Assembly (NCBI GenBank): GCA_019137255.1
Contig: WPDH01000237.1
Span: 124,001-188,000, forward strand
Direction: 5' to 3'
Length of the DNA: 64,000 nucleotides
Source: Corinectria fuckeliana
Taxonomy: Eukaryota > Ascomycota > Sordariomycetes > Hypocreales > Nectriaceae
In this document: positions 22,359 to 33,851 of the stretch, piece by piece
Numbering within the stretch: position 1 is the stretch's first letter
How the letters are laid out: each line of letters begins with the position of its first letter
The notes under the pieces: model-generated
Databases searched by the model: none
Seen by the model: the letters and a program-made list of their open reading frames with translations, nothing else
Told to the model about the DNA's origin: nothing
Translations under genes and position numbers: made by a program

Positions 22359-23897
22359 CTATGTAATGGAATAGTGACCGACATCTTCTGCCGACTCTTC
22401 AAACCCATCCTCACCAATTGTAACCCGTGGGCCCTTGAAGTTTTTCCTGCCATCCACGATCCACTGCACGACCGAAATGATGAGAATGATGGCAAACGCA
22501 ACAACGGAATAATTCATCGTCGTCCCATCCACAGGCAACGCCGGTGGAAACAAGAAGAGCACAGTGGTCACCACAGTGTACACCAGCCCAATGACATTGC
22601 AGGCCCACCCGAGCCAAGCCGGTAGCACAAAGGCTCTTTCTGGCAGCTGGCGTCCGTTCCAGAGATGCAGGGCAATAGGGATTCCATAGCTGAGGCCCAG
22701 GGCGACAACGGAGGACGCGACGATGGCGTTGAAGGCGACCGTGGACCCGAGATAGATGCAGCCGAAGACGACGACGATGGCCATATTCAGGTAGAGCGCG
22801 TTCAGGGGCACCTCCAAGACGGGGTGGACCTTCCACCAGAGACGCGAGGCTGGAAGACCGCCGTCTCGGGCAAAGGCGAAGACCATGCGCGATGAAGTTG
22901 TCAGGACGGCCACGGCAGCGAACACCAGGCAGAGCAGAGGGAACATGAGCAGGCACACTGCGCCGACTTTGTTGTTTGTTGCGAGGTAGAAGATCTCGAG
23001 GAGAGGGCCCGCAGGGGATTCGATGATGGTCGTTGCGTTCGCCGCGCCGCCAGATACAAAGAGCACCACCGTGAGGAACAGGAACCCCGTCGAAATCCCA
23101 ATGTACTGGCAGTACAGCATGATCTTGGGGCCTTCGATAGCCGCGTTGGGGATCTCCTCGATCATATGCGCCACGGCATCAAAGCCAGTCAAGCCCAGGC
23201 CGCCTTGCAGAAGACCCAGCAGCCACGCAATGCCGTCTGGCCACCCTGTGGTGTTGATGAAGGTTGCAAAGACGTACTCCCCCGTGGCGTAGTCGGGGGC
23301 CGCGCAGACGAGCAAAGTGATGGAGATGATGAAGAACCCAGCGACGGACCACACGAGCGCGAGTCCGTTGATTCTCGGAAGCAGTGAGTGGAGGAACGCG
23401 TTGACGAGAAAGGCGACCAGGCCGATGCCCAGGTAAATCAAGAACTGGTGCCATCTCTGGAACGCGTAGTCGGGGTTCTCGAGTGAAATGATGTTGATGA
23501 TGAGAGTGCTGGCGAGCGAGCAGTTCGTCGCGACCAGTGAGACCCAACCTGCAAGATTGATCCAGCCGGTTACCCACGATAGGGAAGCTTTGAGCGACTG
23601 CGGCGCGAACATGGCCACCCAGTGATACTGCCCCCCGGCGGTTGGATAGGCCGAGAGAAACTCGGCGAGACTCGCAGCTAGCGACAAGTTGCACACTCCG
23701 GCGGTAACAAGGCCCCATATGATGGCGATAGGGCCGCCCGAGGGCAAGGCCAGCGAGAGCGAGGCGGCGAGGGCAGTCCATGAGTTGAGGATTGCAAAGG
23801 CGAGTCCCAGCATGGTCCAGCGGCTGAAGTTGCGTTTGAAGGACTGCGCATGGCCCAGCTGCGCCAGCTGGAGGCCATCGATCGTCTCCTCCTTCAT
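22359..23897 (-). CDS. Choline / amino-acid permease (APC superfamily, ACT-type)
   Basis: Intronless, 512 aa, plasma membrane. Typical fungal choline/GABA permease: a short N-tail (MKEETIDGLQLAQLGH), then FSRWTMLGLAFAILNSWTALAASLSLALPSGGP, followed by AGGQYHWVAMFAP and SWVTGWINLAGW. About 12 membrane segments. The central GFDAVAHMIEEIPNA motif (family signature xGxDxxxHMxEE) and the SSRMVFAFARDGGLP motif are intact. I chose the ATG at 23897; an in-frame ATG at 23990 would add 31 residues not typical of the family. Related proteins are Hnm1 (choline) and Uga4 (GABA); which substrate applies here is unknown. The gene is GC-rich, so long antisense frames overlap it. Confidence 0.88.
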   Translation of the reverse strand: MKEETIDGLQLAQLGHAQSFKRNFSRWTMLGLAFAILNSWTALAASLSLALPSGGPIAIIWGLVTAGVCNLSLAASLAEFLSAYPTAGGQYHWVAMFAPQSLKASLSWVTGWINLAGWVSLVATNCSLASTLIINIISLENPDYAFQRWHQFLIYLGIGLVAFLVNAFLHSLLPRINGLALVWSVAGFFIISITLLVCAAPDYATGEYVFATFINTTGWPDGIAWLLGLLQGGLGLTGFDAVAHMIEEIPNAAIEGPKIMLYCQYIGISTGFLFLTVVLFVSGGAANATTIIESPAGPLLEIFYLATNNKVGAVCLLMFPLLCLVFAAVAVLTTSSRMVFAFARDGGLPASRLWWKVHPVLEVPLNALYLNMAIVVVFGCIYLGSTVAFNAIVASSVVALGLSYGIPIALHLWNGRQLPERAFVLPAWLGWACNVIGLVYTVVTTVLFLFPPALPVDGTTMNYSVVAFAIILIISVVQWIVDGRKNFKGPRVTIGEDGFEESAEDVGHYSIT

Positions 23898-24800
23898 GGT
23901 GGCGTGTGGTAGGTGAAACGGGGATGAGAACCAAGCACACTGGGAGATGTACCCATCCCAACGAAAAGCAGTTGGCTTGTTTATGAACAAGACTGTTCAG
24001 CGATACACAGACCTGACTGACCATGACCGTCTTACAACCAAGACTCCACTGATTGTGGTTGACCTATCTTGGTCAATCGCGGGGTTGGAGGCTCCCGTGC
24101 CGATTCGTTCCTGTGCCGGACGGAAGCCATATCGAGACAAAAGTTCCCGGCCGCGCCCTCCAACTACTGCGTGGTACGGAGCTTGGGGGACCGTTGACTG
24201 GGGTAAGCCACGATAACGCGGTGGGTTCGTCACCTCACTAGATGGAAGACGTAGAAGTGCGGGGAATTGTCATCTATCTACGTCTATACGTACTGTTGTC
24301 GACTGATAGATAAGTAGAGTAGATAAGCGTGCGGCTTGATTCGGCGTATTGCAATCTGTTGCCTCGACTTGGTAAGTGGGTAAGCGATATCAGTGTCGAG
24401 CTAGCCAAATAGGTACGGCTGTAATTCAAGATAAAGACAGCGGACGAGAGAACGTACTGGATGGAATGCAAAGGACTGTATGCTTGTTTAACGCAAGCAC
24501 GAAGCAGTGTTATGAACACCAAAGCCTATAGTCGGACTGTTAAGCGAATATTGTAAAGTAAAAGGTAGGTAGCTACATTATTAGATTAGGTACGATGAAG
24601 CAGTTAATAACCCAGGATGGAAAGCGGGCGACCTAGCCTGTTGGCTTTGTTACGTATGGCATCTTGAAGGGAAGTCTTCCCTACTATCTTCAATTTACTT
24701 CAATTCGCAGCACCAGTTCGGATTCCCTACCCCCCACGTTCATAGCAACCCAAACCAATCCGTGAGCAACCCCACTACAACAGGCGTCCAACGCCTGCCA
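23898..24800. other. Intergenic, no supported gene
   Basis: About 900 bp between the permease start and tRNA-Asp. Only short frames, no recognisable domains. The proximal part is the presumed promoter of the permease. Confidence 0.65.
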
Positions 24801-24872
24801 TCTTCCGTAGTATAGTGGTCAGTATGCAAGCTTGTCACGCTTGAGACCCGGGTTCAATTCCCGGCGGGAGAG
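24801..24872 (+). tRNA. tRNA-Asp (GTC)
   Basis: A 72-nt cloverleaf without intron. The acceptor stem is TCTTCCG with CGGGAGA (one T-G wobble), discriminator G. The D arm contains GTATAGTGGTCAGTA. The anticodon stem is CAAGC/GCTTG with loop TTGTCAC, giving anticodon GTC. The T arm is CCGGG-TTCAATT-CCCGG. Confidence 0.93.
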
Positions 24873-25131
24873 ATCCGGCCGCAGGTTATACGCCTGTTTT
24901 CTTTTTTGCCTTTATTAAGATGCAGTGCAATTCCGGTAATAGCAGCCCAGCTTGCTAGCTTCCAGGCGCTGGCTATCGGCAAAATAGCAGCCATCGCACG
25001 TAGACGATTGTGATGCACCGATACAACGTTGAAAGAGAGAGCAGCTCGGACAGCATGGCAATGCATAACATGGTAAATGCATCTTGCTTGGCTTTTCTTT
25101 CAACTTCAATTTTCTCTCAACTAAAGCCAAT

Positions 25132-26640
25132 CTAATCGCTATGAAGCCACGGGTCTTCCAGCAGTTCCTCAGCAGTAGGTCTCTTCGACGGATCAGAGCG
25201 ACTATGATGACAGCCTCAGCTTCATCAACCTCACCAAGTTTGTTCCGGTTGAAAAGAGTCTCCAGGGAATCTTCCGTCCAGAGCTCAGTATTCAAGGGAG
25301 CGCCGTCTTCTGTCAATGTTGCCCGTGGAGTAGAGTCGCTCTCTGTCAGGTCCAAAATAGGATGCCGAGCGTGGCCAGAGATCCATGATATGTTGTGGGA
25401 GGTCTCAGAGGATGTCCTTTAGAGCAAGAAGATGATAGTCGTCTTCATCCTCTTCTTCGCCTTCACCGTATGGTGTAACTGGGAAAAGTTGAGTGTTTGT
25501 GTTCAGCTCGTACACGAGGCATCCAAAGCTCCAGATGTCGATCTTCTTGTCGACCTGTTGCTTCAGGATGATTTCGGGGGCTCTGAGAGCAAACGGGGTT
25601 ACTATCTTTGTTGGAGGATTATCTCGGAAGAAGGCTGTAGTTGGATCGTTAAGTAGACTGTCGAGTGGAGACTAGGCTTACCGGCTCCCACGTCTGAAGT
25701 TCTGATTTCCAGGTTTTCCGTAAAGTCAGCGTACACGTGAAGTAGTTGTCCCAAGGCAAGATATGGGGGTGCCCATTTGTCTAGCTTCCCATCCAAACGG
25801 ACAAAGCTGTCTGTTGTGGCCCCAGTAGTCTGCGTCAACTCATCTTCGTCGGCTGCATCCAAGCCATTGGTGACAAACAAGAGGTTTCCTGGTTGCAAGT
25901 CGCCGTGGACCACATTGTGTCGATGGAGAGATGACAGTCCGAGCAGGGTATGCTTCAGAATGATCCTGACCATCCACTTCGGATATCTCCATTTGTCAGC
26001 TATGTGGCGTACCTTGTCTCGAAACTGTGAAATCTTGTCCACTCCTGAAGCAACGGTTACGCCCATCGGCTCATATAGCAAGCACTTGTGGGTGCCGTTG
26101 GATCCCTCTTCATCAAAGTGATCCAGGGGAAGAAGAAGATGCGTCGTCTTCGGCACATTCTCGTCCAGTGTAGACAGCACCCGTGCAATTTGGAGCTCAT
26201 TTGACGCAGCGGAAAGTGACTGTTTGGCCATCATAATCTATATGGCCACATATTTGGGCACGCCGACGCCACTAGATGGCGATTAGCTCCAACGTGGATA
26301 CAGCAGGCGCGTAGAAGAAGGTGTCAACTTACTCACTCACCCCGAGCTACACGGCAGAGAATGAGCCATTACCAAGCTTTCTGATGACACGGTACTTGCC
26401 GTCTTCCAGAGTGTCGCCAAACTTGATGGGATGAAATCCACCAGGTCGATATTCCTCAGTCCACTCGCAAGCCATGACGGACTGCTTGAATCGACATTCT
26501 GCCTGGGTTTTTGGTATTTGGGCAGGGGGTGTTAGGGGAGGCGATGCCGATGACATATTGGATCGAGTACAGTCGTCTTCCTTGAATAATTGCGCACGCC
26601 AGTTGCAGTGCAGGGTTGAGGTAGAATAGGAACGAGGCAT
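25132..26640 (-). pseudogene. Dead SRPK-like protein kinase gene
   Basis: Reads as a fungal SR-protein-kinase-like gene. The N-terminus has YRPGGFHPIKFGD and the glycine loop RKLGNGSFSAV (26349-26400). Then come PKYVAI, a lobe with LLEPMGVTV-like CLLYEPMG, HRHNVVHGDLQPGNLLF (catalytic loop, HGDLQPGN), RLDGKLDKWAPPYL, APEIILKQQVDKKIDIWSFGCLVYEL, DLPQHIMDLWPRSASYFGPDRER, and a terminal RPTAEELLEDPWLHSD with stop at 25132. Disabling lesions: a TAG at 26347-26349 right after SAV, where Trp is expected; a TAG at 26238-26240 exactly where the catalytic VAIK lysine should be; a TGA at 25405-25407; and at least two frame changes (about 25300 and 25160). The gene is otherwise collinear and recognisable, so loss looks recent. 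Confidence 0.75.
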
Positions 26641-27646
26641 GTTTTCAGCAAAAACATGTCCACGCGTTTTACGCCACAAAATAACAAGCCGTCACATGGC
26701 AACTAGCCAGCGTCTGCATCCCAGACATTTGACCTATCGCCGAGAACGGTATAGCCAGACAGCTCGTTATTCATAATCTTAGAAGTGTTCGAGCTATTTG
26801 ACAGATCGTAAGGTTCGTGAGAGAAATGATTGTGCTGATATTCAAGCTCCATGTGAGGATTTGCCACCCGTCACCGCTTAAATCAAGAGGGAAATGTCTA
26901 CGTGCAATATCTTAGAATCCGCGTACCCGACGAGGCAATATATCTTTCTTTAAGTCCAATTCCCTATAATGAGGAGTAAAAAGGTCCAAATGTTTCACAT
27001 TTTCGTGAATCCACTTCTCCCACCGTCTCGTTAATGATTTCCAACTTGAGGCTCCAGACCGTATCAGCGCTGAGCTTGAGCATTAGAGGTAAGCCCGATC
27101 TGGCATTATCTCAAATAAGACTCAGCATGCCTAGTAGACCTGTCTCTTTTCGGGAGGGCAAATTTGGGAGTTGCCTAATGGTCTGAATTTTGCTTATGTC
27201 AAAGATAGACGTTATCTCGACTTGAGTGCCGTGTAACCCTTGTCGAACCGCTTCATTGTTTATTGTACATATCAGCTAGCCTCGACATCCGGCTCCGCCC
27301 TAATACCTGGGTGATGTAGGCTTCGACTTGGTAGCTGCTTGGCCACAAGCTCCTCCGCTGCCATTCAATTTAACAGCCCCAACTTGTACTGGTGAGGTGC
27401 GAGCCACTATTGTAATAGTTATCAGCAACGACGAGAAAACAAGCACAGTATGCCCAGACTTGCGCTGTTTAGGTAGCCTTTCCCAAAGTGTCAATGCTTC
27501 AACTCTCGACGCTATAAGAGTAATGTTGGTAACTGAGTTCAACATTGCTGTGCTAAGGGAAATCTTGGAGTTTGACATGCTTAGAAGTCTAGGGCTAAGA
27601 CCAGATGACTAGACTTGAAGGATAGACAGGCCAACGATGAAGTCTA
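26641..27646. other. Intergenic, no supported gene
   Basis: About 1 kb. One 92-aa frame on the minus strand (27300-27578) has no recognisable feature and its antisense frame is open too, so I do not call it. Otherwise nothing seen. Confidence 0.55.
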
Positions 27647-28726
27647 CTACATTGTAACAACAAGCTTCCCACCCGACACCCTTTTATGCCTCAGCTTATC
27701 AAGGCCGTCTAGAATATCCTCAATTCCGCCCTTGCTAATCGTGATTGGGGGCGGCCTCAAAACCTTTGTGAGTTCTGGCAGATTTGCGTAAAATCGTACT
27801 AGACCGTCGCGATCCGCCAGATTCCCCTCGAACTTAGGGCCTACAGGCGGCATGATCTGAAAGGTTTGTCCGAACAACGTGTACGCTAGAACCCAGTCGT
27901 ATTCCACACCCGGGATCTTGGGCTTTCCATTGGGGAGCAAAGTCACGACCTTTCCCCTTTTGTTCTTGATGACTTGAGCGCAGATGTTGGTGGAGTTGCC
28001 CTCGCTGTAACAGTCAACAGCCCGGTCGATGCTACGATGATCCTTGAGTATGTGCTGGACTACTGAGGGATCACTATAGTCGAAAACAGCATCGGCACCG
28101 TAGCTCTTGACCAGATCATGTGAGCGAGGCGAGGCTGTAGTAATAACAGTATAACCGATGGCTTTGGCAAGCTGTATATGGGCAAGACCGGCACTGGTAG
28201 AGCCCCCGTAGATAAAGATTGCTTCGTCCACCGGGTTGACGGGTGGAGTCACTTCGTCAGCCCAAGGCATGTTAAGGCGCAAATTGAGAGAAAGCATCGC
28301 GGTAACGGCTGATATTCCGTACGTCGAAGCCTCGGCATCACTGATGCTGTCGGGGACGTGCCATGCAAGATCAGCGTCGGTCTTCAGGTACTCGGCAGAA
28401 GCTCCACGATCCGGGCAAATGCCTCCGTGTACGACACCAGCCACTCGATCGCCAACTTTCCACAGAGTCGCAGCGTGCAATCCGACTTGGGTGACCTCGC
28501 CGGCATAATCACACCCGACAGTAGATCCCGGCGGTGAGAAGGCGTCGATGTTCTTAAAGTCGGTTGGGTTCAGGGCTACCGCTTTTACTTTGATGAGGAT
28601 CTCGTCATCCGAGATAGTTGGCGTGGGGATATCAACGACATGGGCTCCTGGTCCGCAGATTGCCTTGCCGCAGGCCAGGTTTATCAACCGATTGGCGATA
28701 TTGCGATTAGTGACAAGAGCCTTCAT
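27647..28726 (-). CDS. Zinc-independent medium-chain reductase (trans-enoyl-reductase-like)
   Basis: Intronless, 359 aa, full length for the family. Medium-chain dehydrogenase/reductase fold: a GroES-like N-terminal domain (KALVTNRNI.., VKAVALNPTDFKNID, GCDYAGEV, GDRVAGVVHGG) followed by a Rossmann domain (IFIYGGSTSAGLAHIQLAKAIG, then VITTASPRSHDLVKSYGADAVFDY). It lacks the catalytic zinc ligands of alcohol dehydrogenases and fits the LovC/ToxD-like group that includes trans-acting enoyl reductases of polyketide pathways, as well as many stand-alone quinone/enoyl reductases. No polyketide synthase is in view, so the role is unassigned. Presumably cytosolic and NADPH-dependent. Confidence 0.85.
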   Translation of the reverse strand: MKALVTNRNIANRLINLACGKAICGPGAHVVDIPTPTISDDEILIKVKAVALNPTDFKNIDAFSPPGSTVGCDYAGEVTQVGLHAATLWKVGDRVAGVVHGGICPDRGASAEYLKTDADLAWHVPDSISDAEASTYGISAVTAMLSLNLRLNMPWADEVTPPVNPVDEAIFIYGGSTSAGLAHIQLAKAIGYTVITTASPRSHDLVKSYGADAVFDYSDPSVVQHILKDHRSIDRAVDCYSEGNSTNICAQVIKNKRGKVVTLLPNGKPKIPGVEYDWVLAYTLFGQTFQIMPPVGPKFEGNLADRDGLVRFYANLPELTKVLRPPPITISKGGIEDILDGLDKLRHKRVSGGKLVVTM

Positions 28727-30123
28727 AGGAAGAGTTGGTAATGTGTTTCTGATACTTGAAGCAATGGGCAGACCATGGGCGATTTCTTTGGCTAACTTGA
28801 AGGGTTGACTGAAGTAGATTAGTCGTCCGATGTTCTCATCATCGGGGTTCTATTCAGCCGAACGCTCGGCGGATTGACATTCCGAGTGCATCTCAACGGC
28901 CTATTTATTGTGCCGAAACCACCAGAATCCTGTCTTCGGGTTCGATGTTTCCCCGCACCTACTCTTCTACCAAGCTAGCGGGTAGATTCAAGTCGCCGTT
29001 AATGGGAACGTCGATGTCGTGAAAGTACCAGAAGGCACAACTCATTCCCGATCAATGCGGACTCCCTTGTCGTATAATTATTTACGCATAAAGGTCGTGA
29101 AGAGGCTTGACGTTATTTTGGTATTCCCAGCTCCCCGACTGCGAATGAAGCAAGTATACAAGACTCGCATGGAGGCCCAGCCAATTATTAAGAACTAGAA
29201 TAGGGCTTAATCTGCAGTGAATCTGTTTCGGACTAAAAGCCTTTACTGGTGACGGGGTTTATAATGAAAACAACGGTTAGATAGCTGACGAGGGTATTAA
29301 CAGCGATGCACTAATTCCAAGGTTTAGTCACTCACGACCAGAAAACCTAGAAGCTTTCTAGAGAGTTCTTATCGTCAATTTATATCAGAACAAGCAGCGG
29401 CTAGACTCGTTTGTATACCAATGGCTAGCTGTCCGGTTAGTTGTGCTGTTTCTTGGCTGTACGTTTCTCGTCCCACATGCGCCGGGGTACTCGATGCTCA
29501 TCACTTCACTTTCAATTGATGGATCAACGCCCCCGCCTGACCCTTCAGGGCTTGGGCTGCATGCAGGAGCTTCAGCGAAGGATATTCCGGGAAACCAGCG
29601 CGGATGGCAAGCAGAATCAAACCAGGCAAAGCAACTAACTAGTTGGCTCGCTGAAGAATAGAGAAGGCCTCGAATGATTGTTCACAAAAGTCTCGTGGTC
29701 CGGAAGATTAGTTGCAGGTTTGCTGGATAGATATCCACAAATACCTTGATGAACCTGATAGCATTCTTGAAGATGACCACTAAATGGTGATACAGTCACC
29801 ATCCCGACAGCAGCTTTGAAGATGTCTCTCTTTGCCATCTTCACACGGTACAAAGCTGTATAGCAGCTCAATCCCCTTGGAAGCCACTTGTACCTATTTC
29901 GCCATCTTCCTGCTGGCGGCAGAGCAATACTGTTTACACTGTGAGTGTCATCATAGTGGACTAGTCTTGGAAGACCAGAACTGAGCTGAACAGAACAGAA
30001 AAAGCTAGACTGGCCTCTTACATTAGCTGGGCCCGCAGTGACCCCATCTCCAACTACCTCCATTAAGTGGACTCCTGAACCACAGTTCTCAAATCGTAGT
30101 TCCTTCATCCCTAGCAAAAAGAA
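28727..30123. other. Intergenic, no supported gene
   Basis: About 1.4 kb. Short frames at 29441-29661 and a longer minus-strand frame (29635-30213) that runs through the tRNA gene; neither has recognisable content. The first part is the promoter side of the reductase. Confidence 0.55.
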
Positions 30124-30227
30124 TGATACCTGTGGGACTCGAACCCACGCCTCTTTCGAGACTGCGAATCGTACCAAGTGAATTGTATCACCTGAACACA
30201 GCGCCATAACCACTCGGCCAAAGTACC
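30124..30227 (-). tRNA. tRNA-Leu (CAG) with intron
   Basis: A 104-nt gene on the minus strand. Acceptor GGTACTT pairs with AGGTATC (two G-U type pairs), discriminator A. The D arm is GCCGAGTGGTTATGGC. The anticodon stem is CTGTG/CGCAG; the loop starts TTCAGG, placing CAG as the anticodon, followed by an intron of about 23 nt before the 3' half of the stem. A long variable arm (TCTC-GAAA-GAG) is typical of Leu. The T arm is GTGGG-TTCGAGT-CCCAC. Confidence 0.85.
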
Positions 30228-30796
30228 TTGGATTATTTTGGTGGTGTAAGTCTCATTATCGTGGCGCGTGGTGGGGGGCAGGGAACGCTCTAACGCGGTT
30301 GACGACGTGTGAGGTAGAAGGGAGGAAGTGAGGATGTCTATATACTTGGTATGATCAACTTACCGCGGCTATTATATCTAACAGGACACAGTGAAGACTT
30401 CTTCCCAATACTGCCGTGCATCTACCACCCTGGAATAATGACCACTAACCCATTCTCCATTATTCATGGAAAGCAAGAGCTGCCATGGTTGTAACTGAAA
30501 CCAAGCTCGTGGGGACTGAGTCCGTGACGTTAACTCCCATGTTCGTGGATTTGTAATGGCGACAGCAGTGCGCCTTATGCTTCCTTGGAGATGATCGCAA
30601 CTTCAAGTATTGCGAAGCTGCAAGGCTACTTGGCTTGTCATTGAACTTCCGGTCTGGCTGGACAGCCTGCCTTACCATGTGTATTGCTCTTGTAGGGCTT
30701 TCCCCTGAACAATCCCCATGCAGCACGTTATGATGTGACCACGATATACTTATTATATGAAAGATAGCTTAACACTAAAGCCATTTTGTCTTACTG
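30228..30796. other. Intergenic, no supported gene
   Basis: About 570 bp between tRNA-Leu and the 3' end of the GH3 gene. One 88-aa frame (30460-30726, minus) with no recognisable content. Confidence 0.6.
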
Positions 30797-33357
30797 CTAA
30801 ACAGTAAATGTCTCCCTTAAAGGAAGCTCCCGACTACTCGCACCCACGTAAATAGTGTACTCTCCAGCCTGTAGATCCCACTGCTGCCTCACAACATCCC
30901 ACACGCTCAAGTCGCGCCGAGCAAGCTCAAACCTGATTTCCGCCGACTCGCCCGGATCTAACAGCACCTTCTCAAAGCCCCGGAGCTGCCTCGGCGGACT
31001 GTTGGGAATTGCCACGTAGAGCTGAGCAACCTCTGCGCCACGCACCTTTCCCACGTTGGTCACTGTGACCTCAACTGTAGCAAAGGTTTGCCAGAACTGG
31101 TCCGCGGATTTCGCGTGCTTGGATATCTCGATGTTGACGGACAGAGAAGAGCACTCGAACTTGGTGTAGCTAAGGCCAAATCCAAACTCGTACCGCGGGG
31201 TGATGTTCCGCGCGTCAAACGCACGGTAGTCGAGGTAGACGCCCTCGGTAAAGTCACATTGAGGGTTAGGGTCATTGGGTGATCGGCCGCATGGGGCGTA
31301 CGGAGAGTAGTCGGTTTCGTTCTTGGCGAGGGTGTAAGGAAGCTTCCCCGAGAAGCCAGCTTCGCCGTGGAGGAGCTTGACGAGGGCGTCGCCGCTGTCC
31401 TGGCCGGGAAGATGCGCAATGACGGTGGCCGTGACGTTGGGGTGCTCGATCCATTGGTCGACGAGGCGGATGCCAGCGGCGTGGATCACGACTATGGTGT
31501 TGGAGCACTTGGATGCCACGTTCAAGACTAGGCCGTCGCTGAAGTCATCGTGCAGGCCATCGCGGTCCCAGCCCTCGGTCGCCATGGCATTAATGAATAC
31601 CAGGCAAACGTCGCTGGCAGCGTTGACATCAGGGTCAAAGGATGATAAGTCCCAGTTGACCCAGCTGCCGGCTTTGGCAGCTCTTCGCTGGATGGCACTG
31701 AGAGGCTGTTCAAGGTCAGATAGTCCTTCAGCAGCCCAGACAATTCATGAGGACTCACATCGCTTATGTACGGCGGCGCATTGGCAGCAGCACGCCCTCC
31801 CGAGACAATCGTCCCTCCTTTCGCCGCCTGATCGAAGTGCCGCTCTGTCCCCAGCACGGCCTGCCCCATCTCAGGCGACGAAGTGTATCCGAGACTGAAC
31901 AGCTTATCCGTGTTCTTCGTCTGAGGAACGGTCGCATCGTATCCGAAGACAGATATCATTCTCGGCGTCTGACGGAAAGGCAGAGCGTTGTTCTCGTTCT
32001 TGACCAACACGTGGCCTGCAACGGCCCCCTCTAAGATAATTGGCTTCGACTCGGGGATGCGGGCGTCGACTTGGTCATGAGGCAGGGTGAGGTTCTTCAT
32101 GCCGATTCCAGGGGAGGGGGAATCGGTATCCTGGCCGGTGAGATACCAAGCTGCAACAATTCTAGATGACTGTTAGTGACAGAGAAAACAGGTCGAGGGA
32201 TGGTAACAAACCGAGTGGCCATGTCTGTGACCCGTAACTCGCTAATAGTCCCATTCTCAACCGCTTGTGAGAGGTTGTCAGCGCCCAGAGGCATGGTCAT
32301 GTCCAAGCCAGCGTTGAAGCTCTCGAGATTGTACTGAGCGTTCCAGTCGAGGAGCACGAACCCATCAAAGGCCAGCTCTGATTTGAGGATGCCGTTCATC
32401 AGCTTGCTGTTCTCGCATCCATACGTGTTGTTGATGCGGTTGTACGAGCACATGACAGAGGCGACGCCGGCTCTGACGCTGTCAACAAAGGGCCACAGAT
32501 AGTACTCGTGAAGGGTCTTGTCGTCGATGTTGGAGGAGACTGCCTCGACGCCAAAATAAGGGCGTCTGAAAGTTTCCTGTTCGTTCCCGATGAAATGCTG
32601 CATATGGTGGGTAGGTTAGTTTGAAAACCTCACCATTACCGGTGCAAATAGCCACGCACCTTGATGTTGGCTATGACTCCGGCGTCTTGGTGACCCAGGA
32701 TCGACTCGGCGCTCAATTGCCCCGTGAGATACGGATCAACCGAGAAGCCTTCCCAGTTGCGCCCGCCCAAGGGGATTCTGCCTAGAGGTCCAGCGTTGGG
32801 ACCAAGCAGCACGTTGACTATGGTAGCATATCAGCATGTTTATGTATGCAGTAGCAGCCGCGGGAGAGTCGAGAAACTTACCTCCTTTCGCCTTGAACTC
32901 TTTGCCCATGTACAAACCCCGTTGGTACGTCAGGTTTTTGTCCCAGCTCGCGCCCACGTGTAGGGCTGAAGGGTACGAGTTTACAAAATCAGTTGCCCTG
33001 ACTCCGTTTCCCGCGTCGTGCAGGCAGATTCCCGGCCATCCTAAACGAGGCACAGTCCCGGTGTTGCCCGCGCACACGTTATCGGCGTTTGTGAAACCTC
33101 GCGTGAGGTTGAATTTTTCTTCAAGCGTCATCTCTTCCACCAGTTTTCGAGCTCGAGCATACGGAGCTTTCCAGATGCCTCTGCCAGAGCCTTGGGCTGG
33201 TGGTCTTGTGCGTTAGCTTCCGTGTGTTGCTCAGGGGAGGTCGGGATCACGGCAGCTTACGCGACGGGAATACCTCCGGCGAACCGGCAAGCTCTGCAGC
33301 ACCTACCGAGGCGCCGACGGCCTGGAACGCCAGTAGTAGAAGCCCGGGAGACCACAT
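30797..33357 (-). CDS. Secreted GH3 beta-glucosidase
   Basis: Predicted 755-aa secreted glycoside hydrolase family 3 enzyme that releases glucose from cello-oligosaccharides and related beta-glucosides. Exons 33357-33261, 33196-32882, 32817-32660, 32597-32212, 32161-31759, 31705-30797; phases agree throughout. Signal peptide MWSPGLLLLAFQAVGA. The GH3 N-domain has PRLGWPGICLHDAGNGVR, LLGPNAGPLGRIPLGGRNWE, KHFIGNEQE and VMCSYNRINNTYGCEN. The nucleophile Asp274 is in GFVLLDWNAQ (usually SDW; the Ser is Leu here). The acid/base candidate Glu is in ATEGWDRDGL. The C-terminus is a fibronectin-III-like domain (GFGLSYTKFE, VTVTNVGKVRGAEVAQLYV, LRGFEKVLLDPGE). One donor (CG|GTTTGT, 32211) is weak. With the GH74 enzyme it fits xyloglucan/cellulose breakdown. 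Confidence 0.9.
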
Positions 33358-33420
33358 GATTAGCGAGAGCGAGAGCGTGTGCAGTGTCGCAGACCGACGT
33401 GTGTTGTCGTCCCGGCCTCG

Positions 33421-33428
33421 TATTTATG
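33421..33428 (-). promoter_or_regulatory. TATA-like element of the GH3 gene
   Basis: CATAAATA on the minus strand about 64 bp before the GH3 start codon. It lies inside the 494-bp spacer 33358-33851, which otherwise holds no feature I recognise. Confidence 0.35.
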
Positions 33429-33851
33429 CTGGTGTATCTGACGTCGTACTCATTTCGGCTTTGCGACTGTCCGACCATTACCCGACTGTTTATTCCCATT
33501 GGAGCCCTTAATTATTTTGATCATGTACTACGCCACTAAGGATCAGCACGTGGCAATCGGTCCTGGTCTGTTTTGCCTCACCGCCAGTATAACGGCGAAT
33601 CGGGGCGTGTTCCGATTCAACAGGTGTCACAGGTGTCACTGGGCAGTCACAAGAAGCAGGTATTTAATGCAATTATAGCGAAGGAATGGACCCCTGAAAA
33701 GTTCAACGATTTACCTGGCATCAGTGACTTCTCCAGGTAGTTTATTACCCCACAGAAAGAGCTATAACTTTTCGCAAATATTACAGACATTCTCATAGAT
33801 GGCATATCGATGCCTCTGGTATTGGGACTAGAAGACAGAGCGCTTTGTAAC

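Noticed and set aside
29635..30213. 192-codon minus-strand frame
   Set aside because: Runs through the tRNA-Leu gene; no domain.
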